NCBI GenBank assembly: GCA_012932865.1
Contig: SAXG01000002.1
Location: forward strand, 1-64,000
Direction of reading: 5' to 3'
DNA: 64,000 nt
Origin: Amylostereum areolatum
Taxonomy: Eukaryota; Basidiomycota; Agaricomycetes; Russulales; Stereaceae
Shown here: one piece after another, positions 22,209 to 33,100 of the stretch
How the letters are laid out: every line of letters begins with the position of its first letter
Numbering within the stretch: position 1 is the stretch's first letter
Program-made: the position numbers and the translations under genes
Notes under the pieces: model-generated
Seen by the model: only the letters and a program-made list of their open reading frames with translations
Told to the model about the DNA's origin: nothing
Databases searched by the model: none

Positions 22209-23091
22209 ATCATGTTGTCGGAAAAATCGGATTTGGCTGATCAGCACCTTACGGAAATCTGACGACAGCTGACGGCTTCGGACGGCTTACATCAACTTGT
22301 TAGTGGTGATCAGCCCATGGTCAGCCCGCTGGCAAGTGGCTGTCAGCCCACGCCAGGTGGCGCCGCGAAGGTAATAGCTGGTGATTCGATGACATCACCT
22401 CTGATATAAAATGCACGTGCAAGACGGAACCACCGGTCCGACGGCGACTCGCGAGAAAAATGTGTGAAGTCGAATCGTGCTTTGGGCCAGCGGTTCCCGC
22501 CGCCGACTGCCACATAATTTCTTTACGATAGTAGAGTTTAGTAGCGTGAAAATGAGGCGTACATATAAACATATATATACGTGTTCGAAGCGTGTTTACT
22601 TAAGCGAACACGAGGAGGAAATGGGCTACTAGCCGCTGCACTTGCACTGCACGCAGAGGCAGAGTTGCACTACTTACTAGCGGGGGAGGCAGACACCCGT
22701 GGCTCGAACATAATTCAAAAATCGGTTGGTGTCTCTCTACCCCACTCACAGGCATGAAATATTAGGACACCCCACTTGGCTCCACTGGACTTGGAGCTTC
22801 AGAAAATCTAGCACTTGCTTGTAATCTCAGATCTCGGACTTAGGCACCACAGCATCAGGACATTAAGTAAGTAGGTAAGCCGCCGGAGAGAACCTCAATA
22901 AAGTGGGGAAATAAACATTTTCTTTGATTTTTCTGCGCCACCTGATCACCCCTGATAGCCCCACAAGGCGTGGCTGATGCGAGTTTATCGGCCATTTTTT
23001 GAAGCTGATGACCCGACTGCGGAGCTGACGGCCTTACCAGCGCTGATAGCTGGGTACACCCAGATGTAAGCCAAAATCGAATTTTCCGACA
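22209..23091. mobile_element. non-autonomous DNA transposon with terminal inverted repeats
   Basis: The left end (22209-22231) starts TGTCGGAAAA and ends TTTGGCT. The right end (23069-23091), read on the other strand, also starts TGTCGGAAAA and ends TTTGGCT. The 23-base ends match at 20 positions, differing at 11, 15 and 16. Both subterminal zones are crowded with CTGATCAGC, GTCAGC and GCTGACGGC words in opposite orientation, as in non-autonomous elements of several cut-and-paste families. The 883-bp body has no transposase frame. I do not see an intact target-site duplication, so family assignment is open. Confidence 0.55.
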
Positions 23092-23440
23092 GTATGTTGC
23101 GAGCAATGCGGCCTTGGACTGTAGTGCTGAGCACTGAACACTAGTGAGTAGGACACTAAGTGCAGGCCGGCGAGTTCAAGGAAAGAGCACCAGTCCGCAG
23201 TGCGTCAGAAAAAGACGATCCGGGATTACGCACGGTTACCCACGCTTATAATCATCATTTTTGCCATTTTTTTGCCGGGGTCTTATAGCTGGGTATAAAC
23301 TGTGCAATAGCATCGCTGTCACATTGTCCACGGCCATAGCTCGCCGGCCGATGGACACTATTTGATTACGGCGGAGGTCGAGTCCCTGTGTAACCGGACG
23401 TAAGCCGTCGAGGCAAGTCTTAAAATGCCATATCATCTGC

Positions 23441-23536
23441 CGTCCAGAAGATCTCAATCAGTTACAACCCGCCGTCCAGAAGATCTCAATTGGTTACAAC
23501 TCACCGTCCAGAAGATCTCAACCGGTTACAACGGAG
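23441..23536. repeat. three tandem copies of a 32-bp repeat
   Basis: Copies begin CGTCCAGAAGATCTCAA at 23441, 23473 and 23505 and end GGTTACAAC or a close variant. There are no spacers, so this is a minisatellite. It sits in gene-free DNA. Confidence 0.8.
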
Positions 23537-25134
23537 AATAGATCAGGAGAATAGATCAACTTGGTAGCAGGCATAATGTTTTCAATATTACAATGCTCAA
23601 ATCATCAGTTCCCGCTCTTCAGATCTCAGATCTCGGACTTCAGCTACTTCTACTCAACTTATACACATTCTTGTTCTCAGCGCAATAAACAGGTAGAGCG
23701 TAACAGAATATATTATGATTTGACAACTAATTATGTACAATCCGGGAGATTACACGAGGTATTATTATGTATATGATAGATGGACCTCCAGCTCAGAGAA
23801 AGCAAGCGGAGCCAAAAAGCGAGAGAACAGCCAGCAATAGCGAAGGCGGCAGCAACAGAGACAGGAGACTCAGTGCACCTTGAATACATCAGGTACGAAG
23901 TGGGAGCCGAGGGAGCTGAGAGCTGAGGTGCGTAAGAGGAAGTCGGGAGTCAAACGGGGACGGAGTGACAGCGCGCGCGCGCTCTGCTTTATATGCTCAG
24001 ACAGGGTGACGAAGGGTAACAAGTTTGTCACTGTGACAGTGAGGTTGAGCCGGTTTGGAGCCGGTGCCGATGGGACGAGAACGAGACGCGTTGCGGCGAG
24101 ACTCACCGTTGTGGACTTGAACAGCCTACCGACTGGAATATCCTGGAACATTGACCCGCCCAGGGCATGGCCCATACCCGCAGGCCATAGGAGAAGCAGG
24201 ACTTAGCCGTTTTTGAGGTGTCTGCAACGTCCAGGTGATGGTGATCAGTGGGGGATGCGAGGATGGTGCGGAGAGTGTAGCGGTATTAGCTTGTCTCGTG
24301 CATCAGTCATTGTAGAGGACTGACTCACAGTGGTTGCTTACTCGGAATCATTGAATGACATGGGATGGACCTGAGGGAGGTGACTCGTTAGACGGTATTA
24401 AAATCAGCGCAAGGGAGAATTGTATACACTCGTACCTGCATTACAATGTCGTTGAGGGAGCAATATACACGATGACGACGCGTTGTCGCGAGACAAGACG
24501 AGGTTCACCCGCGTTGACATACATTGATGATGAAGCAAGGCCAAGATTACAATCGAGAACAACCCAGGTTGGGACATAATAACTAGCTTATAATCGGGTT
24601 ATAAGGAGACGTTTGCCAAATTTGATTATAATCCCGGTCGCCTTTTTCTGACGTGGCGCAGTAACGCTGCGGATAGTGTTGCCGTGAGACCGAGACGTCG
24701 CACAACGAGACCGTCGCGCGACGGGTGCTGGACCGTGGGAACCGTCTCAAGACGGTTGTGCGACGGTCGCGCGGACGGACGGACGGGTTCGGTCACATGT
24801 AACTGACAGGATCAACACAATACATGTGATCAGATGAGCGCGTCCAGCGCGTCTGACGCGTCTGGTCTACAGTACGCGTTATTCCCTTCGCTCATCCCCC
24901 TCCAACTCGTCCCTCCGTCCTACTCTGTCTCGAATCCCGGAGTCGTCATGGTTGCCCGAATCTCTTGAAACACTTCGCTTATTTTTCGTCATACCATCAC
25001 TGAATAGCATGATTTCTGGACGGTCTCCTCCAGGCTGGCAGATTGTCATTGGGCCAGCAAAAGTCTGAGCGAGCCGAGATGCTCTGGGGGAGGACATTTA
25101 AAGCAACAGTTTCTGGAGGTACTCTCACTCACTG
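23537..25134. other. gene-free, AT-richer stretch with short inverted repeats
   Basis: No domain-bearing reading frame. A GC-rich patch at 24670-24790 has inverted words, GTCGCACAAC near 24691 against GTTGTGCGAC near 24755, next to direct CGTCGCGCG words. Repeated GCGTC words lie at 24838-24870. Confidence 0.35.
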
Positions 25135-26125
25135 ATGTCAGATTACCCTCAGGCCTCGAGACGTGCTGCCAATGGATCGCCTTCTGGCGAGTTTATCCCC
25201 AACCTTACCCCCGCGCCCTACGCCCCTCACCCGACCCTTCACTCATCGCAATATGCACAGTATCCGTCAATTAACAATGGTATGTGGACAGATCATCTCG
25301 CTGTTTCTCAACCGCCGATTCTGACAAGTTGCCGTCCCAGATCCAAATGGTACATTCAGTGCATGGCAAACCTTCTTAGCCTTAGCTCAACTGCAAGCTG
25401 CAATGCAGCGAGAGCAGGGGCAAGACCCACAAGAGGTACACTCATCATCACCTACTCCCCAATTTCCACCTGCCCCCTTTGCGGCTTGGGACCCTCTTCC
25501 GGGGCCGCTGCCGTCGCCGCCTGTGTCAGCAACGGTCTACCTGCGATGCAGGTTCAGGACGTCGCGACGAGGTACAAGGCGAGGAGAGACGAGGATAGGA
25601 CGAGGTATGAACTAGGTAAAACGAAGGTGTGGATCTACCCCTGCAGTACTTAGGGAGGATCCCCCAGGTAGCCGGAGAATAGAAAAGGTCGAGATGACCC
25701 CTCCTCATAGATTAGTGAGCCCTTATATACATGAGGATAAGAGCCCAAACAAGGACAAACAAGGCCGGAGTAGGAGTGGGTCAGGACGGACTACGAAGTG
25801 GGTACCACGGAGTACGAAGTGGGTCACAGCACGAGGCGAGGTAAGTATGACTCCAAGGTCTAGATCATGACCGAGGAAGCCGAGAAGTCCGGTATGCCCG
25901 AAGGGCCGGATGCGAGGTGAAGCCGATGCGAAGTCCGATGCGAGGTCCGATGGTAAACTACTATATACTACAATAAATGTAGGTCCGATGTATACAATTT
26001 GGAGGTGTTCATGACAGCCTGGTAGTACTTACTACGGTCCCGCTCCGAGTCATCTCCCAGCGCCATCAAACAACACCCCTTCGACATCTGTGCCACCAGC
26101 TACCGCGGCGACATCAGCAACCTAG
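25135..26125 (+). pseudogene. small unknown gene split by a solo LTR
   Basis: The frame starts MSDYPQASRRAANGSPSGEF, is spliced by an intron of about 62 bp (donor GTATGT at about 25280, acceptor CCCAG before 25342) to DPNGTFSAWQTFLALAQLQ, and runs through a Pro-rich stretch to PLPSPP at 25522. A 493-bp LTR then interrupts it. Ignoring the LTR and one copy of the 5-bp duplication, the frame continues exactly in phase at 26021 with GSTYYGPAPSHLPAPSNN to a stop at 26123-26125, giving about 145 residues. With the LTR in place the frame runs into LTR sequence and stops near 25615. I do not recognise the protein. It is low in complexity (Pro/Ala/Ser/Gln), and it may have had more exons to the right before the retrotransposon arrived. 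Confidence 0.6.
25524..26016. mobile_element. solo LTR with 5-bp target-site duplication
   Basis: The LTR begins TGTCA and ends TGACA, a perfect 5-bp terminal inverted repeat with the usual TG...CA ends. It is flanked by GCCTG on both sides (25519-25523 and 26017-26021), a 5-bp duplication typical of LTR-element integration. It contains a TATATAC word (25733-25739). There are no internal coding sequences, so it is the product of recombination between two LTRs. It is unrelated in sequence to the LTRs of the 10-kb element nearby. Confidence 0.85.
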
Positions 26126-26526
26126 CACATTAAGTTGGGGAGTTACCGAGAATTGATGGACAGTTGGCTTCTTACGCGGTTTGACCCATTAAGGAAACTC
26201 CGGTAAACTCGGCAACTTCCCGCAGCTTGCCGCGCGCGCGTCAGGAATTGCCCGGAGGCTAAATCCGGCCTGCCCTAAAGCCCTTTGACCCGTGGGACAG
26301 CTCCGTTATTCAGCCAGCGCACATCCTCTCACTACCACCACCACCACCACCACCACCACCTCCGTTGTCGTCGTCCCTCACTCCCCCGTCTCCCCCACTG
26401 ACACAGCACTCATTACTCCCACCCTCTTCTCGTTGCCGCCGCTGCCACCGCTCTCTCGTCACCCCCGCTCGTTGTCGTCCCCGTCTGTCTGGCGCCCTTG
26501 TCTGTTCGTCGCCCTTGCCTGTTCAT
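26126..26526. other. intergenic with an ACC microsatellite
   Basis: About 400 bp between the split gene and the retrotransposon. An (ACC)n run of about nine units lies at 26334-26361, followed by pyrimidine-rich DNA. No gene. Confidence 0.5.
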
Positions 26527-27036
26527 TGTTAAGGACGGTCCTTATCACGTGACAAGCGGCTCAGGCTACAGTACTCTTACGCGTGAGAAGTGGGATCAGG
26601 TGATCCAGACGTCTCGGTTTGTACAAAGGTGAAGGTCGATAGGCGAAGCAGTAAGTCTTCACGGAAGACTTAGGCGAGCTTATCGACTTAGTTTGCTTAG
26701 GATTCTCTTTAGTGTTTTAAGAGGAGGTTCTATTCAGAACAGTCCTGTATTTACAAAGAGAACGAGCTGGGGAATGGCTCGTTCTTTGAGCCTCCTTCTA
26801 TAAGAAAGGAGGTCGAGTAAATATATGTACATTTGGTAACGGTCGCATCAAGTATCTACGGGGACGCGACTGGGGCACAGTCGTGGCTGCATCGTTGAGA
26901 CGGCTACGAGCTGTGGCACAGTCATGGCTGCGTCGTCGGGACGGTTACGAGCTGGGGCACAGTCGTAATCCGTTGTTTAGCGATGTTCTTCCTAATAAGG
27001 TAACAGGGAATGGAATACCTTGATCGAGTTGTAACA
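26527..27036 (-). repeat. 3' LTR of the Ty3 element
   Basis: 510 bp with ends TGTTA/TAACA. In element sense it has, in order, a GC-rich zone of about three degenerate 40-bp repeats (26855-26965), a TATA-like CTTATAG (near 26800), the segment AGCTCGTTCT and the remainder. Scattered base differences and one fewer internal repeat than the 5' LTR suggest the insertion is not recent. Confidence 0.9.
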
Positions 27037-27266
27037 CTAGCCCCCTCTCTAGAATCTACGTCCCGTAGATTCATGAATCGTATTGCTTCCATAGGGATGT
27101 CTTGAACGGGTTGTTGATCGCTCGCTCGACGCCATCGCTGAAGGAAGATGGTTGACGCGAGAAGGGTGAGGATCATGAGTCCTACGATGACGCTTAGGAC
27201 GATGATGAGCCAACGAGGGGTGGTTGTGGTGAAGATCGCAAGATCGGGTGATTGTGTGGGCTGCAT
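26922..27266 (-). CDS. small single-pass membrane ORF overlapping the 3' LTR
   Basis: From MQPTQSPDLAIFTTTTPRW the frame runs into a strongly hydrophobic segment (LIIVLSVIVGLMILTLLAST, about 27200-27140) followed by the basic FLQRWRRAS, the pattern of one membrane helix with a positive inner side. It then passes through the purine tract into the LTR and stops at 26922. In position (between pol and 3' LTR) it resembles envelope-type genes of other retroelements, but it is far too short for a classical envelope and has no signal peptide or fusion features. Function unknown. Confidence 0.45.
   Translation of the reverse strand: MQPTQSPDLAIFTTTTPRWLIIVLSVIVGLMILTLLASTIFLQRWRRASDQQPVQDIPMEAIRFMNLRDVDSREGASVTTRSRYSIPCYLIRKNIAKQRITTVPQLVTVPTTQP
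27037..27050 (-). other. polypurine tract of the Ty3 element
   Basis: In element sense AGAGAGGGGGCTAG lies directly before the 3' LTR, the expected position for plus-strand priming. Confidence 0.65.
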
Positions 27267-27339
27267 CACACTTCTAAGTTTTTTGTTTTGATGTTCACTC
27301 CTTTTATCCTTATCCGGAATCAAGCGATAGAATTCTATT

Positions 27340-27723
27340 CTACCGCTTTAGCAACACCTCCACTACTTTGATATCCTCCCCGTCTATTGTGGGAGACCCT
27401 AACCGATGCCCTATCCTGGCTGTTGTCGCGTGGTCCGGGCTTCTGAATCGGGGCCCGTGTTTCCGGAAGAGCCCTTTGATGCCGCATCTTCCCTTCGACT
27501 CCCGCATGGCTTCTTCGTCGAGGCTTCTCGGCCTCTTCATGGTGCGAGCGACGTCCGGACGGCTTAGGAGTTCTGTAACTCTCTTGAGATGGCGAAGGAG
27601 TTCTTCGTCTTGTGGGTCGGGCGTGGGAGTGCGCGAGAGGACGGGCGAGGGAGGAGGGGTGGTAGGAGGAGTGTGGTCGGTGGTGGAGAGGTTGCGCGAG
27701 GAGGAGGCGAGAGTAGAAGACAT
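27340..27723 (-). CDS. small accessory ORF of the Ty3 element, unknown
   Basis: About 127 codons starting MSSTLASSSRNLSTTDHTPP, Ser/Thr/Pro-rich at the front, then EELLRHLKRVTELLSRPDVA and a basic part CGIKGLFRKHGPRFRSPDHA. It lies between the third ORF block and the membrane frame, all on the same strand. It may be a separate gene or the last exon of the block before it. No family recognised. Confidence 0.4.
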   Translation of the reverse strand: MSSTLASSSRNLSTTDHTPPTTPPPSPVLSRTPTPDPQDEELLRHLKRVTELLSRPDVARTMKRPRSLDEEAMRESKGRCGIKGLFRKHGPRFRSPDHATTARIGHRLGSPTIDGEDIKVVEVLLKR

Positions 27724-27869
27724 GTTGGTGGTTTTGGGTGGTGCAAGTTGGTTTGTTAGACGATGTCTGAGGATGTTGTGGTCGTTGTGGCTTTCCCTTT
27801 TATCCTTGTGATGCGGAGGGGCAGTGATGTAATCATTGCCGTCAATCGTAAGCGAGAATTCGTACATAA

Positions 27870-30070
27870 TCAGACACTAGTCGTAAGTAAGTGACGCGTC
27901 CAGCGCGTCGCAGGGAGAATACCAAACACTTCGCCTTCCTCATAGCGATAGGAACCTGTACAGTAGAGAAGTCCGAGGAAAATATGCGTGCGAATGAGGG
28001 CGCAGTCCGTGATTAGTCCGAGAAGTATCGTAGCGATGAATTGTAAACATGATAATGATGATGATGAGAGAGAAAGTCCGAGTGCGTATGATGGGTGAGA
28101 GTTTGTCCACGCGCTTACCAAGGCTCCGGCCAGTGATCCTTTGATTCCTCCGCTTCCTGCAGGTCCCAGTCTTCTTCTTTCCAGAAGAGATCGTCGACGC
28201 GCCAAGAGTGGTTGAAGCGCGAAGGGGGTTCCTGCTGAGTGCGGAGTACCCGCGTCCTCCCAGTACAACCACTGTTCGGCGGCGTGTTGGGCGGCTTCGT
28301 GCGTCAGCCTCTCACGTCGCGTGAGGAATCCCAGAAGCTGCCTGTGGGCGCGGGCGGTAGCGTCGGTACGTCGGAGGTGGGGGTGGGACATCAGTGTTCC
28401 TGGACCGTAACTGATATCCGGATGGCTCGGGCGTGGGCGAGGAAGAGGAGTCCGTGATCGGAGAGGGTAGCAGGACCGTGATTGGGGGAAGTGAGGGGGA
28501 TCGTTCTTGCGACGGGGACAATCTCGGCGGAGATGGCCTCGCTCGCCGCATTTCCAGCAGTGTTTCCGCGGCTTCGCGGGAATCGCGTCCCACTTCTCTT
28601 GTGTCCATGTGGTCGGCTCGTTGCTCCATTGGTCCGAGGGATTCTCGGCTACTTCCTCTGTCTTGTCGTTCGTCGAACTGTCTGATTCGTCTGCCGAACT
28701 GTCCAATTCGTCCGTTGAGTCGTGCTCTTGGTTCCGGCGAGCGCGGTCCTCCAGCATTCGTTTGACTATCTTCTGGAGTTCTCGGAAGTTCTTCCTTACT
28801 CGATGCATCGGGGAATCCGACGTCTCTGATCCGCTTGAGCGGTCTTCCGTCGGGGTCGACAGAATCATGTTTACGTCGCTGTGGGGTGATTCGGGGATCT
28901 TGGGTGATGGGATCTCGAACGTGGTCGGGGTACGGACGTAGGGATGAGGGATAGGCAGGGGGACCTCCGTGCCAGGGCATGGGAGTGTCGTCAATAGATA
29001 CCGGGAATGGAGTTGGTGGTCTCGGCACCGCTGTCAGTGGAAAAGATGTTCCAGGTACTTGTCGCGGATTTCCGGCCGGTTGTCTGGACTCTGGGGAAAC
29101 CAGGGGCTGTCCGTCGGTGTGCTTTCCGGATACGCTGTTTCCAGCGATGGGAGACTGGATGGGGTTAGTCTGGGTGAGTCCGGGGATGGGTAGGGACCAT
29201 GGCGGTGTAGGAGCGGTGATGGGTCGCGGAGGGGCATTAGGGAGAGACGGGGGTCTGGCGAGGGTGGATGCAATGGGATCGGGTCGAATAGTATAGCCCG
29301 GGGAGATGTGATATCCATGGAAGATGAGGTCGATGTCGGGGCCATCGCGTGGCGACATATGGGGAACTCCGGTAGTTTCCATTCGCCTTCGGAGGATTTC
29401 TCCTTCGTAGGCGGCCCGGAAGGTGTGTCTTTCCCAATTGAGCCAGTTGACCCTGTGTCCGACTTCAGTGAGGAATTTTCGGAGTTCTGCGACGTTGAGT
29501 ATAGCCGCTGCGCTAGCTTCCGGAATTGTCGAAGAAGTTTGACCTCTCGTTCCTCCATCTCGGTCGAGAGCGTTAGGTACCTCGAGTCCAGCTGAAGGAG
29601 TTCTCCGTTGAGCATCTTGATGTGATTCTCTAAGATGTTCTGGACGTCGGCCGACTCCCTCCTGAGGTCGTCGATCCGTTCCCTGGCCTGCTCGAGCGCT
29701 ACTCCGGCTATCATGTGGGCTATCTGGCTTTCTAGTATCGGAGAATCGGGCGTTTGGACTTCCGTCGCTCCGGGCCACGGGGATTGCATTAGCACCTGTG
29801 AGGAATCTGGGTGCCTTAGTCAGGGTTCTTCTGTGTGCTTCTAAGCGGCTTACCCCTTGTTCTTCCGTCTGGTCCTGACCTAGACGGAGGAGGTACTGAC
29901 TTAATTGCGAGGATTGCTGCCGATCGAGCGATGAAGCAGTCTCCGCAGAGGGTTCGTTCCTGCTGAGTGTGGTGTACTTTGTTGCAGACGAGGCGGAGGC
30001 GGTCGACATTGCTGGGTGTGACGATTGGATTGGTAGAGGAAGTGTTGGCTGCGTTTGGGGTGGTGGACAT
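27870..30070 (-). pseudogene. third ORF block of the Ty3 element: coiled-coil and CCHC-knuckle protein
   Basis: This block follows pol on the same strand. A first exon begins MSTTPNAANTSSTNP at 30070 and carries DRLRLVCNKVHHTQQERTLC with a CxxC pair; an intron with donor GTAAGC at 29853 follows. Then a coiled coil (ALEQARERIDDLRRESADVQ and on to LLRQFRKLAQRLY, 29720-29520). Near 29515 the protein-like frame shifts to NVAELRKFLTEVGHRVNWLN and a long Pro-rich stretch. Near 28830 it shifts back to SPMHRVRKNFRELQKIVKRM, an acidic stretch, and a zinc knuckle CWKCGERGHLRRDC (about 28560). A second intron (GTAAGCG near 28115, acceptor TGTACAG near 27957) probably precedes the end. One in-frame TGA lies at 29034-29036. 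I do not recognise the protein. The frames are inferred from composition. Confidence 0.55.
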
Positions 30071-30148
30071 TGGTGATCTGTCCCGTTGAACCCATAGGGT
30101 TTTTATCCCCTCCTTGTTGGCAGTGCATTCACCTGAATGTGTTGAGTC

Positions 30149-33100
30149 TCACCAGTGTTTTACTTTCGTCTTGCGTTTCTTTCGTCGTGCTGGCCTTCGC
30201 TCTTGCTGCGTTACAGTGATCTCGTCAGGATCAGTAGATTCTGCGTTGGTATCTCTGATTGGCTGTGGTAGCAACCTCGGTGCCTTCGGGTTATTCCGGT
30301 GGAACTCTGCAATCGCAGCCTTTGATCCTTCGAGATTAGATGCTGGTTCCCATGTGTTACCGGAGTCTGGGTAGCCTTTCCATTTTACGAAGTAATGTAA
30401 TGGTTCGGAATACCGTTTGTCTAGTTTTGAGGCTATTATTGTTTCTAGTTCATAGAGTTCTTCGTGGTTTACTAGTTCCGGAGGCGGTTTTTCATAAGCT
30501 TCGCCATATTGTTCTGTTTCTCTGAACGGAATTAACAGTGCCGCGTGAAATACTGGGTGTATTTTCCATTTCGTTGGTAGCTCCAAGCGATAGGTCACTG
30601 GTCCTATAACCTTTTCAATTTTGAATGGGCCGAACAGCTTCGGTGCTAGTTTGGTTTTCGGATATACCGTGTTAAGATTTTTTCCATCTAACCATACTTG
30701 GTCGCCCTGTTTAAGTTGATCTCGTAGTGTGAACGTTTGATCATGCTGCATCTTCATTAGTTTAGCAGCTATTTCCAGACTTGCTTCTGTGTTGTCCCAC
30801 GCGTCCTTAAAGTTCTTTATTCTTTCTTCGGCCGTCGGTATTCGCGGATCGGTTGGTATTGTTGGGTTGAAAACCGGTTGGTATCCATGTAGGAGTTCAA
30901 ATGGGGAAGCTTTCGTAGCTGAATGTTGTCGTATGTTGTGTGCGAATTCTGCTTTTGGTAAAAGTTTTGCCCAATTTGTTTGATCTCCGTTGCAAAATGC
31001 TCGAAGATATTGTTCTAATTCTTGATTCACTCTTTCTGTCTCGCCGTCTGTTTGGGGATGGTACGCTGTACTGAGCGACAAGATAATTCCAAGGCTTTCG
31101 CAAATGGATTGGAATACTTTGGACGCGAATTGAGGACCTCTGCCTGATATCATTCTTTTCCATAGTCCGAATCGTCTGTAGACGTTGTCGATCAGAAGAT
31201 CAGCTGTCTCTTCTGCGTTGATCGTCTTTAGGCATGGTGTAAATACTGTGGTTTTGGTGAATCTGTCGACGACTACGTTGATCGAATCACATCCATTGGA
31301 GATCGGAAGATCTGTGATGAAGTCTGATGTGATTGTTTCCCATGGTCGTTCCGGTATTTCCGTAGGTTGTAATGGATGTTTTGCCGGATGCGTGACATTC
31401 TTTGTTGATTGGCATACGGGACATCCTTGAACATAGCCTTTTACAAAGGAAATCATCTTTGGCCACCAAAAGTTTCTTTGTACCAGTTCTAGAGTTTTCA
31501 TTTCGCCTGGATGTCCAATCGTTTGGAGATCATGATGCGATTTTAGGATCATACATCGAAGTTCGAGATTCTGTGGTACGTAGATCTTTCCTTTTCTGAT
31601 GATCAAATCGTTCTCAAAGTTCCAATCTTCGATTCCTTTTGCAAGGGTACGTGGTCCCGATCTTTTGATCGTATCTAGTGCTGTCCAAACTTCATCATCT
31701 AGGTGTGAGAAGTTCCTTAGTTCCTTGAGAAGTTCTTTATCTCCGACTGCTTCGACTGTTCCTCTTCCGGTGGCTCTAGCCTTGAATATCGAAGGATGGA
31801 GTAGGATTCGTTTGTCGTTGTCTGGAATGTCTTCTTTATGATCCGATCTTCTGGAAAGTCCGTCCGCTTTATTTGTACTTCCTGGTTTGTGCACCAGGGT
31901 GTAGTCAAAGCGGGACAGATACAGGCTCCATCGTGCTTGCCATCGATTAAGTTTCTGAGCTGTTGTAAAATATTCTAGATTTTTATGATCTGTCCAGATT
32001 TCGATCTTGTAGTTCGCTCCTTCTAGATAGTGTCGCCAGTGTTCTAGGGCTTTTACTACTCCTAAAAGTTCTTTGTCGTATATCTCGTAATTCTGTTCCG
32101 CAGGTGACAGTGATTTGGACAGGTACGCGACCGGGTGCCATCTTTCGGTTTCATCTGGTTGTGATAGGATAGCCCCGTACGCGAAGTCGGAGGCGTCGCT
32201 TTCGATGCGGAATGGTTTGTTTTCGTCAGGCATGATCAAGACTGGGGACGACGTGAAGTCGTGTTTCAGTCTGTTGAAGGTATTTTCACATTCGGTCGTC
32301 CAGTTCCAGTCATGGTCCTTCTTTGTAAGTTGGAATAGTGGTCTTGCGATCTTAGAATAGTCTTTGATGAAGTGTCGATAGAAATTTCCAAATCCGAGGA
32401 ATGATTGAACTTCTTTTACTTTTCTCGGTGTAGGCCATTCGGATAGTCCTTGAACTTTGATCGGGTCCATCTGTACCTTGTTATGCGTGATTATCACGCC
32501 GAGGTATTCGATTGATGATTGTTCGAAGAAGCACTTTTCTGGTTTCAGGAACAGATCGTTCCGTTCCAGAATTTGAAGAGCTTCTCTCATCAGTCTTCTA
32601 TGTTCGTCGAGTGTTTCCGTGAATATCAATATGTCGTCCATGTATACCACTACTTTTCCTGTGTCTATTAATCCTTTGAATAGTGCGTTCATCATTGCTT
32701 GGAATGTTGCGGGCGAGTTGGTTAGTCCGAAGAACATTACCATTGGTTCAAACAGGCCTCTGTTTGTTTTTGAACGCAGCTTTCCATTGATCTCCTTCTT
32801 TGATTCGAACATTGTTGTATCCCCATCGGAGATCGAGCTTTGAGAAGATCTTAGCGTCTTTTAATTTGTCGATGAGATCTGAGATGAGCGGGATCGGGTA
32901 TTCATTTTTTACTGTGATGGAATTGAGATAGCGATAGTCCTATACTGGTCGGAGAGATCCATCTTTCTTCTTGATAAAAAAGAAGGGCGATGATATCTCT
33001 GATTTTGATTCTCGGATGTATCCTTTTCGTAGATGTTCGTCCACAAATGTGTCCAGTTCCTTTCGTTCTGGTACTGTCATTGGATACAGTTTACAATTTC

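Noticed and set aside
23441..23536. CRISPR-like array
   Set aside because: Three abutting 32-bp copies with no spacers in a eukaryotic genome; a minisatellite.
28312..30009. One 565-codon protein as a single intact frame in the third retrotransposon block
   Set aside because: The coiled coil and the zinc knuckle lie in another frame over the same bases, so a single frame cannot be the whole protein; treated as part of a frame-shifted block instead.
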